A stretch of 22,453 bases of DNA from Pachysolen tannophilus NRRL Y-2460 (lineage: Eukaryota; Ascomycota; Pichiomycetes; Alaninales; Pachysolenaceae), in NCBI GenBank assembly GCA_001661245.1, contig KV454018.1, positions 743,996 to 766,448 of the forward strand, in the 5' to 3' direction. Below are positions 1-8,500 of the stretch, piece after piece. The stretch's first letter is position 1. Each line of letters begins with the position of its first letter. The position numbers were made by a program, and so were the translations under genes. The notes under the pieces are model-generated. The model had not been told where the DNA came from, did no database searches, and was given only the letters and a program-made list of their open reading frames with translations.

Positions 1-2
1 AA

Positions 3-37
<35 letters not shown>

Positions 38-140
38 GAAAGAAATTAAAATAATTGGAGAATTAAAATTTAATTTTTTTTTTCACTCAAAAATTTCAAA
101 ATTTTTTTTGAATTTTTCTTAAAAAATGAAAAAATCTTAA

Positions 141-178
141 AAAAATCTCAAAAAAATTGAAAAAATTTTGAGATTTTT
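141..178. repeat. Inverted repeat, 13-bp arms
   Basis: AAAAATCTCAAAA at 141-153 is the exact reverse complement of TTTTGAGATTTTT at 166-178, with a 12-nt loop between them. The surroundings are A/T homopolymer-rich, so part of the match comes from composition, but the TCTC/GAGA core is specific. It could be a transcript-end hairpin of a gene to the left of the window, or simply AT-rich noise. Confidence 0.6.
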
Positions 179-541
179 CAAACTGTGTTAAAAAAATTAA
201 AAAATTTGAAACATTTTTTTTTCATCAATAATTTCATTGGACCAGAGATCCCGGAAAGAAAGTCGTGCTCGGAGCACCAAGAATTCCTTTAAAAAAAATT
301 TTTTTATTTTTTTATTTTTTTTTATTTTCAGTGAACGGATTTGGGCGGGAAATGATTAAAGAGCAAAAAAAAAAAAAAAAGATAAAGCCACAAAAAGTAC
401 TGACTGAAATAAGGAAGAAAGAAAAAGAAGTGGCGTAGAAATAAAATAAAAACGCGAAACCGTTAAAGTGAGAGAATAAAGTAGTTAGCGCCCTTAAATG
501 AGTAAACTAGGGCGTGCACATAGGAACACAAAAATTCTTTT

Positions 542-565
542 CCTTTTCCTTTTCCTTTTCCTTTT
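542..565. repeat. (CCTTTT)4 microsatellite
   Basis: Four exact hexamer copies form a polypyrimidine tract on the plus strand. It lies about 370 bp upstream of the ubiquitin protease start codon. Confidence 0.85.
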
Positions 566-787
566 TAAACACATGGGAAATTAAATAAAATATAAATTGA
601 AAAAGAGTTTTTTGTGTGTTTGACATACACGACTTTTTCTGACTTTATTGAGAAGTTCGTATGGGTTTCCGTTTTGGGAAAGCGCAGTTTTTCTATTTGA
701 ATTTGTTTTGTTTTTAATTGAGGTCGTGCGGGGATGCGCCAAATAGGTCTGTTTCCGGTAATGCCCATTAGATCAAACTGGGCGGAT

Positions 788-801
788 AATTAAATAACAA
801 A

Positions 802-837
<36 letters not shown>

Positions 838-851
838 TTTGTTATTTAATT
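788..851. repeat. 64-bp AT palindrome with (AT)n core
   Basis: The 19-nt arms at 788-806 and 833-851 are reverse complements except for one position, which would be a G-U pair in RNA. The 26 bases between them are an alternating AT run and are self-complementary as well, so the whole block can fold into a cruciform or hairpin. It sits 85-148 bp upstream of the protease ATG, in promoter or 5' leader territory. Confidence 0.85.
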
Positions 852-935
852 GAATTGAAATAGCGGGTGTGTTGAATTGTATTCTTTGTGCTCAGGGATA
901 AGATATTTAAGACAATACAGGATTGTTAAAGAGAC

Positions 936-2430
936 ATGCCGCTTCTCGGGCCGCCGTCTGAGTCGAATACAGAGCCGCTGTTGGAGGCAGGTTTAGTTTC
1001 TGATGTCGGTACAAGTCTTGATGTCAATACTGGTTCTTGTGTTGCAGCTAGTGTGGGTGCTGGTGGTGCTGGTGCTGGTGCTGGTGCCAGCACTGACACC
1101 AGCACCCGCAGCAACACCAGCAGCAACACCAGCACTCCAAAGTATGATTTTTTCCAAAGTTTCCTATCAATTATAGAATCAAGAAATTTAAATAATTTTG
1201 TTAAAGATCATAAATCTACATCTTGTCATCTGTTATGCAAAAAATTATCAAAATTAATAATTAAAAAATGTTTAATACAACCAACTCAAGAACAATTATA
1301 TGTTTGTTTATATTCTTTATATTCAAATAAAAATATAAATCAAGCTTTTACATTTTTCAAAATTTATCAATTAAGTAATGAAAATAAATTAATAACTCCA
1401 AATTCAAATTTTAAAAATAATTATTTAGATCATCATAAAGAAATAAAATTAATTGGTATGGATAATTGGGAAAATGTAATGTGTTATTTAGATTCATTAC
1501 TTTTTGCAATGTTTGCAAGATCAGATGATTTTGACCTCTTATTATTATTACAATCTGAATTTGAATCTTATAAATTAAAACTGTTAAAATTAAATTTAAG
1601 ATTTATTGTAAATTTATTAAGATCAGGTTATTATAATATAACAACTGATATTATTCAAAATTTTTGTACATTAATAGCTGAATTGGGTTTTATAGAAGCA
1701 AAATCTCATAAACAACAAGATGTTGTATCTTGTTTTGCAGCTTTAACAGATTTATTAAATGCTCCTTTATTAAATTTAAAAATTGATATCATTCATAGTG
1801 GAAAATTTAATTTAGATGATGATTTAAAATATATGAATGAAAGAGTATTATTTGTTGGAGTACCTGAAAATGATTTAAAAAATTTACAAAATCAACCAAT
1901 CCTGGAAAATGATGATGATGATGAAATTTCTTCAAATTCTATAAATAAATTATCTTTATCAAATATAATTAAAAGAAAAAATGATAATAATAATAATAAT
2001 AATAAAAATTCTTCTTCATCATCAAAAGAAGATCCAATAAATTTTGAAGAATGTTTAAATAATTATTTTAATAGTTCAATTAAAGTTAAAAGAGTATTAG
2101 AAAGAAGAAAAACTTTAAATCAAGATGGTATAAGTCAACGTAATCAAAATCTATTGATTCCTCATCAAAGTACTCAAAGTACTCAAAGTAATCAAAATCC
2201 TGTTCATAAATTATCTCCTCTTGCTTCACAACAACAAAATAATAATAATACTTATCCATCGTCAGAAATATCAAGAGAATCAACTGTTGTTGTTGATGAA
2301 GATGAAGACGATGACGAAGGAAAAATTGATGATCATAGTACTATCGATAGAGATATCCTAAGTGAATCAGACTTGCGGGCAAGAAATGAATTCTTAGGAA
2401 TAGTCATTTATAATGATGACCCAAATGCCG

Positions 2431-2464
<34 letters not shown>

Positions 2465-4730
2465 CAACAACAACAACAACAACAATAATAATAACAATAA
2501 TAATAACGGTAATAGCACCGAAACAGACACTCTGGAAATTGATAGAATAAGAAGTCCTATAACGTCAATACTGAATATAAGTTCATCTGATGTGAATGTA
2601 TCCTTGCATGATGTATCTCCATTAACTTCAACACCTGAAACTAATGATTATTTAAGTTGCGATCATAATAATAATGAAAATAGATCAAAACAAGTTAATT
2701 CAACTTCTTCATTTGGGAAATTAATCTCTTCTTCTCCATTACCATCATTGAAAAGAACTTCAACTATACCACTTTCTCCTTCACCTATGAGACCACAATT
2801 GAGAAAACATACTGATTCCATTTCTAAAATCAATGAATTGATAGAAATGACAAGGACAAGATCAAGATCATTAAGTACAACAACAACTAGGCAAACTCGC
2901 AATTCAAGTTTTTCTAATATGGAAGTAACTTTACCTGCATGGATGTTTTTACAATTATATCCTTATTATACCGATTTTGCTTTAAAAAATAATAATCATT
3001 CAAAGAATAATGATAATAAAGATAATCAAGACAAATTATCTAAAAGTAGAGAATTTGAAAAAGAAAAAAATTTACATGAAGATGAAAAAATTGGTGTTGA
3101 AATGATTGAAAATACTCATAGCTCTGATGATGATGATGATGATGGTGACGAAGAAAATGAGAGTGCCGAAGAACAAGAAGGTTTAGAAACAGAAAAATTG
3201 AAAATAACTGATCAAATGTATAAGGCATATAAGAATAGAAGACCTTTAGTGCCAATATGCTTGAAAAGATACCTTATAGATGAATCAGGTAAAACTCAAA
3301 AAATTAACAGAAAATTTGATATTCCTTCTGTTATCAATTTACCCTCATTTATGATCAGCGATCAATCAAATTTTGAAAATAATTCAGAAAATGGTAAATT
3401 TACAGATAGTTTTAGGCTAGTATTAGAAAGTGCAGTATGTCATAGAGGAAATTCAATTGATTCAGGACATTATGTTTCATTCGTAAGGAAATATCCCTTT
3501 GAAGATAATTATACCCTGAAAGATGAAGAAGAACTGGAATGGTTATTATTCAATGATATGAAGGAACCAGATGAAAAAATTAAAGAGATGAATTTTAAAG
3601 AAATGATGGAATCAGAGTCACCTTATTTATTATTTTATAAAGTTAAAGAGTATCCTAGAGAAAGTTTTTCTTCTGCTCCTGAAAATAGATTGAATAGTTC
3701 ATCTGATAGTACCTTATTACAGAAACTAAGTTCTAATATTTCTTCAACATTATTTAAAGAGAGAAATAATACTTCTGATGATATTAGTAACAAGAGTGAA
3801 ACAAATAGTATTGGTCCTTCACTGAGTTCTAAAGATTTAAGAAAAAATTCAATAATTTCAAATTTTTCACAATTTTCCAGAAAAGGTACTACAGAGGAAG
3901 TTAAAAAACCTTCATCATCAGGTAATAGTGAATCTAATAGAATGAATAATATTTCCGGTAATAATGCTAATTTTAATAATTCAGTAAAGGCCAATACATT
4001 AAGTACAGGAATCACATCTGATCTCAATAATAATAATAATAGCACTAATGATGAAACACTACCGAGATTGAACTACCACAATCGTCAACATATCCAAAAC
4101 ACACTTCAACTTTCAAAGACAAAGACAAGATCCTCTTCTCAAAAAAGTAGAACGTCCATATTTTCGCATCTGGTTGCATCGGAATCATCCATATCGCCAA
4201 GTGATCTTAATTATATTGAACTCAGTGATAGGTATTTTTGGTATATCCAGGATGCAGATGGTAACTTTGTGAGAGAAGAAAAATTACTTTCAGATCAAAA
4301 TAATAAAAACCCTATCCTTTTATTTAATGAAAAGCAAAATGCGAACGATAATATAACTAAAGACGAAAATAGGAGCCCTATGAAATCCCAAGGGCAGATA
4401 ATTACCGACACTTTCAATATAAACCAAGCTAATACTACCGCGGTAGATGCCAATACGTCTTTAGACAGCATCGTTGAACATTCCTTAAATTCTTCAAAAA
4501 TTGTGGTTCCTCCAAGCGAGGCCCATCTTTCAAACGATAGAAACGGAGTTCAATCGGTTCCACTTTTATCACCAGAATCAACGAAGGCAATTTCTTCTTC
4601 CAAGATACATTCGTTGAAACCGGTAGCCTCGGAAGGCAATAATACAAAGAAATCAGAAAAAAAATCTAAAAAGCTACGGTTTCGTCATCATAGTCATGAA
4701 CATCGAGGTGACAAATGTCTGATTGTGTAA
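936..4730 (+). CDS. Ubiquitin-specific protease with CYLD-like Cys box and C-terminal CaaX
   Basis: This is a 1264-residue peptidase C19 (USP) deubiquitinase, a thiol protease that removes ubiquitin from proteins. The Cys box at residues 174-194 reads GMDNWENVMCYLDSLLFAMF, with catalytic Cys183. CYLDSLLF resembles human CYLD more than the usual CYMNSLLQ. The beta core 'PICLKRYLIDESG' is near residue 770. The His box SGHYVSFVRKYP contains His845, and WLLFND supplies Asp874. About 660 residues separate Cys and His, far more than in a compact USP. The insert is low complexity, with 25 Asn at 2433-2507 and acidic runs, and I see no paired CxxC zinc motif. The last four codons, TGT CTG ATT GTG, make a CaaX box (CLIV, or CSIV if CTG is serine) after a Lys/Arg/His-rich tail. 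The first 67 codons are GC-rich and Gly/Ala/Ser/Thr-rich. I chose the ATG at 936 because the frame is open from there and the next in-frame ATG (1458) is only eight codons before the catalytic Cys. The family call is firm, but I cannot assign a yeast orthologue. Confidence 0.9.
1077..1106. repeat. GC-rich hairpin inside the 5' coding end of the protease gene
   Basis: GGTGCTGGTG at 1077-1086 is the exact reverse complement of CACCAGCACC at 1097-1106, with a 10-nt loop. The broader (GGTGCT)n block to the left and (AGCACC-like)n block to the right extend the complementarity imperfectly over about 1057-1134. The left arm encodes Gly-Ala repeats and the right arm Ser/Thr-rich sequence. Confidence 0.8.
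2433..2507 (+). repeat. Poly-asparagine codon tract (AAT/AAC)25
   Basis: Twenty-five consecutive Asn codons lie in the insert between the Cys and His boxes of the ubiquitin protease. AAT and AAC are mixed in blocks, which suggests slippage followed by point change. Length polymorphism between strains is likely. Confidence 0.95.
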
Positions 4731-4994
4731 CTAACTGTAAGATCTTTTTTTTTCTTTTTTTTTTTTTTTTTTTTTATGTCATTTTCACATATATAGATAG
4801 ATACATAACTTTTTGCATATACATCTGTTACAAGTCTTTTTTTATTTTGATTTTTATTTTTTTTTTTCTCTCCATTTTGTTAGTAATATGTCATAATTGA
4901 GTAATTCATATTGAACTGCCGAACCAATTAAGTTTAAAAGTCTACTACTTTATAACAGCTTATGCGTTTTAAATAAAGGGCAAAAAAAAAAAAA
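4731..4994. other. 3' flank of the protease gene with poly-T tracts
   Basis: Directly after the stop codon is a long T-rich run (about 4745-4775), and another lies at about 4838-4870. This is typical of yeast 3' ends. Bases 4982-4994 are 13 A, which on the minus strand form the Pol III T-run terminator of the tRNA gene next to them. I see no coding sequence here. Confidence 0.7.
4982..4994 (-). terminator. Pol III terminator of tRNA-Asn (T13)
   Basis: There are thirteen T on the minus strand starting two bases after the tRNA discriminator. This is a strong Pol III stop signal. Confidence 0.85.
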
Positions 4995-4995
4995 T

Positions 4996-5069
4996 CGACA
5001 ACGGCTGGAGTCGAACCAGCGATCTTGTGATTAACAGTCACACGCCTTAACCAACTTGGCCACGAAGTC
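4996..5069 (-). tRNA. tRNA-Asn (anticodon GTT), no intron
   Basis: Read on the minus strand, this 74-nt sequence folds as a tRNA. The A box is TGGCCAAGTTGG and the B box GGTTCGACTCC, both matching consensus. The anticodon stem TGTGA/TCACA and T stem GCTGG/CCAGC are perfect, the loop CTGTTAA carries anticodon GTT, and the variable loop has five bases. The discriminator is G, as in yeast tRNA-Asn. The oddity is in the acceptor stem: GACTTCG faces CGTTGTC, which gives two adjacent U-U oppositions (pairs 4-69 and 5-68) flanked by normal pairs. A T13 terminator follows. The gene is intact otherwise, but could be a decaying or tolerated variant copy. Confidence 0.92.
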
Positions 5070-5505
5070 AAATTTACAGCCAACAGTTGCTAGTCTTGGG
5101 TATATGACGCATATTGTATATCCAAAAGAGGAAAACGAGAAAATGTGAATTAAAATTGTATCTAGTTAAAATAGACGAGACAGTTTTGAAACAATTTATT
5201 TACAAGACGTGGTATCAAGTTTTCAAGATTAGAAAACCTCCAAAGTTTAAAGAATGTATTGTAAGTAAGGCTGTAATGAAGAGCTAGAACATTTGCTTTG
5301 AAATTTTGAATAAAAGAACACATAGGTTTTACAATTGAGTCGAGTTTCATGATTGACATATTGTTAAAATGTGATATATAAGTAAGGCTGTATCTCTTTC
5401 ACTCTTCTCAAAGTTAAATTTCTCTGAGATAAAAGAGCCATAAATAATTTCTTAAAAGACTAGATCAAAAAAAAAAGAGAAAGAAAAAGAAATTTGACAA
5501 TAAGA
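5070..5505. other. Intergenic: upstream of tRNA-Asn and promoter of the wall-protein gene
   Basis: I see no gene in these 436 bases; a 65-codon minus-strand frame at 5162-5359 has no recognisable features. The segment holds a 14-nt direct repeat, TAAGTAAGGCTGTA, at 5262-5275 and 5379-5392, and a TATA-like element at 5375-5382 next to the second copy. No solo LTR or other element is visible beside the tRNA gene, although tRNA flanks are common insertion sites in yeasts. Confidence 0.65.
5375..5382 (+). promoter_or_regulatory. Candidate TATA box of the wall-protein gene
   Basis: TATATAAG matches the yeast consensus TATAWAWR and lies about 125 bp upstream of the ATG at 5506, a normal distance. 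It partly overlaps the second copy of the promoter direct repeat. TATA-type promoters are common for regulated surface-protein genes. This is inference from sequence only. Confidence 0.45.
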
Positions 5506-8500
5506 ATGGAACCGTTACGCTTGTTTTTTTTCATTATTTTTTTACTATCGACCCATGCAGCTGCTTCGTCTGATTACAATTTACCATTACTCAGGCTGCC
5601 ATACTCAAATTATACTTTTTCTTCTTCCCTTTCACACTCAGCATCAGTTAATCTGGTTTACCACAAGGGGTCTTCATGGAATCTTATATCAGCAATTTCC
5701 ACCGCAACTTCCACAGTTTCACTGGAAGAATACACTACAGTAACTATTACATCATGTTCTCATCATTCTGCTTGCTCAACTATAACCAGTACGGCTTTGG
5801 TTACTTACTTAACTACAGCCACTGAGGGAACGGAAACAATTATTACCACTTATTGCCCATTGGCCTCATCGTCACCTGTATCGGGTACTGTCGCTTCAAC
5901 ATCTGAAGTTGTCCCAACATCTTCGGGTGCATCTTCGAGCATAGCTGCACCTAGTGCGGCTCAAAGTACAACAGGCACTGCAAGTGCTAGTACTACAACA
6001 GAACAAGATTTAAGCACAACAATAGTAACTATCACTAGCTGTTCAGAGTCTGGCTGTACTATTTCATTATCAACAGGCTTAGTATCAACGTATGGAACAA
6101 CTTTGAGCGGTATTTCTACGGAAGTTACTACGGTATTTCCGTTGACCTCTGCTGCATCCTCATCAGCCGCAGCAACGGGAACAGTAATAGCTAGTGCGCT
6201 TCCAGCAAGCAGCAACGTCAACACTAATATTTCACAAACTTCAAGTGCCTCTATTAAAACAGCATCAATTTATAGTGGTGCTACTGCTAGTGGTAGTGGT
6301 AGTGGTAGTGGAGGTGTTCAAGCTTCGGTATCCACAAACACAGTAGTAGAAGACATGACCACTGTATTGACCATAACTTCCTGCAAAGACGATAAGTGTT
6401 CAACTACGTCGTCTACTGCGTTGATATCTATGGCCACTGTTACTTCAAGTGGTAAAGTGACTTCTTATACCACCTATTGTCCACTTACAGCCACGTCAAC
6501 GTTGTCAACATCATTGTCGCTGTCTTCACAAACAATTCCACAAATGACTTCACAGGCTGGAACGCTCGCAATGTCTACTTCAAGCACAAGCACTTCAGAG
6601 AGTACAACTTCTTCAACTAGCGAATTTCCATCCACCGCTGCTACTGAGACAATAACATCAAGTTATAGCGGAAGTTTATTAGAAACATCCACAGAACAAA
6701 CTACAACTTTGGTAATAACATCATGTTCAGAAAATTCTTGTTCTTCATCTGAGTCAACAGCATTAGTGTCTGTGGTAACTGTCACTTCTAACGGAGTAGT
6801 CACTTCCTATACAACTTATTGTCCATTGACAGCAATGTCATCTTTGTCACTGCCGCTGTCATCTGTGATTGCTTCAGATACTGGAACTACAGCAATTGTT
6901 TCAAGTTCTAGCAACACGGAATTCACTATTAGTACAGAAAGCACTCCTGTTAGCGAAGTACCAACTTCTAGTAGCTACATAACTGAATCAACAAAGGAAA
7001 CAACAACTTTGGTTACCATTACATCATGTTCAGAAGACACTTGTTCTACTTCTGAATCTACTGCACTAGTGTCATTAGTGACCGTGACTTCAAATAATGA
7101 AGTTACTTCCTACACCACGTATTGTCCATTGACTTCAAGTGTATCATCATCACTATCGTCTCTTTCAGTTTCGGAAACAGATACTATTTCAAGTGTGACA
7201 ACTGGCCAAGAGTCTACATCGGCAAGCAGTAAAATTTCAACTATTGTTGCAACTGAAGCAACAGTTTCCAGCAACTACGAGAGTTCAGTAAATGAGTCAA
7301 CAGAACAAACTACAACTTTAATAACAGCTTCTTCATGCTCAGAAAATTCATGTTCTTCATCTGAGTCAACAGCATTAGTGTCTGTGGTAACTGTCACTTC
7401 TAACGGAGTAGTCACTTCTTATACAACTTATTGTCCATTGACAGCAACTTCATCTTTGTCACTGTCGTTATCTACCGCGATTGCTTCTGAAACTGGAACC
7501 AGAGAAGGTACGGTCACAACCTCAAGCAGTAGTGAAACAACTACTTCTTCGAATGAAACTTCAACTCCGATTACTTCAACTACTAAAACATCAACTTCAA
7601 GTAGTTCTGAAATTTCAAATTCCGAATCTACAGGGCAAACTACAACTTTATTAACAGCTTCTTCGTGTTCAGGAAATTCTTGTTCTTCATCTGAGTCAAC
7701 GGCATTAGTGTCTGTGGTAACTGTCACTTCTAACGGAGTAGTCACTTCCTATACAACTTATTGTCCATTGACAGCAACGTCATCTTTGTCACTGTCGTTA
7801 TCGTCCGTGATTTCTTCAGAAACTGGAAGCGCAGAAGGTACTTTTTCAAGCACAAGCAATAGTGAAGCAACTACTACTTCAAACGAGATTTCAATTTCAA
7901 TTACTTCAGCTACAGAAACATCAAGTTTAATCAGTTCTGAAAGCTCCAATTCCGAATCTACAGAGCAAACAACAACTTTATCATCATTAAGTTCATGTTC
8001 TGGAGAGACTTGTTCAACATCATCGGCAGGATTTCTCTCTTTGGTAACTGTGACATCTAATGGTGAGGTCACTTCATTCACAACTTATTGCCCATTGACT
8101 GCACAATCCTCATCAGAAAGTTCAGAAACAACTTCTAGTGCGAACACTACTCCAACAGAGTCAGGAACAGCAACATTATCACCTTCATCAGCGACTCAAG
8201 TAACAGAAGAAACCTCTTCATCTTTTGCAATATCAGATACTACAGGGTTAACAAGTTCAACAACACAAAGCACTGGCCTTATTGAAGCTTTAAGTTCTTC
8301 AACAACAGACACAGAACAAAGTACCACGCTAGTCGAGGTAACTTCTTGCTCTAATAATGCATGTGTTTCATCAACATCAACGGCTCTGGTTTCCGTAATA
8401 ACAGTTACATCTTCTGGTGAAGAAACTATCTTCACTACTTACTGTCCTCTAACAGCAAGCACTTCATCATCAATAGGTCTGGAAACTTCCACGGTTACAA

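Larger units (their letters stand above)
1..935. other. Low-complexity intergenic DNA / promoter of the ubiquitin protease gene
   Basis: I see no supportable gene in this stretch. It begins with a poly-A run and holds long A/T tracts to about 330. Distinct elements are a 13-bp-arm inverted repeat (141-178), a small higher-GC island around 239-290 that contains a 13-nt palindrome (265-277), an ACGCGAAA motif (452-459), a CGCCCT/AGGGCG inverted pair (489-494 and 509-514), a (CCTTTT)4 microsatellite (542-565) and a 64-bp AT palindrome (788-851). The last few hundred bases should carry the promoter and leader of the plus-strand gene starting at 936. The only open frame of note, 565-768 on the minus strand, has no recognisable domain. 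Confidence 0.7.

Noticed and set aside
239-290. GC island as a tRNA or small RNA gene
   Set aside because: No A/B box pair, no cloverleaf, no C/D or H/ACA box arrangement that I can see.
565-768. 67-codon minus-strand open frame upstream of the protease
   Set aside because: No recognisable domain, basic low-information composition and promoter position. It overlaps the polypyrimidine repeat and looks like a chance frame.
788-851. AT palindrome as a replication origin or centromere core
   Set aside because: There is no supporting flanking structure. A short AT palindrome alone is not evidence of either.
5162-5359. 65-codon minus-strand open frame between tRNA-Asn and the wall-protein gene
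   Set aside because: No domain or family resemblance. It lies in the promoter region of the wall-protein gene and is short enough to arise by chance.
5494-5505. Upstream TTG as start of the wall protein
   Set aside because: Non-AUG starts are rare in yeast. The ATG at 5506 begins a clean signal peptide without the extra residues.
5070-5505. Solo LTR or transposon remnant beside the tRNA gene
   Set aside because: I looked for TG...CA termini, target-site repeats and long direct repeats and saw none beyond the 14-mer promoter repeat.
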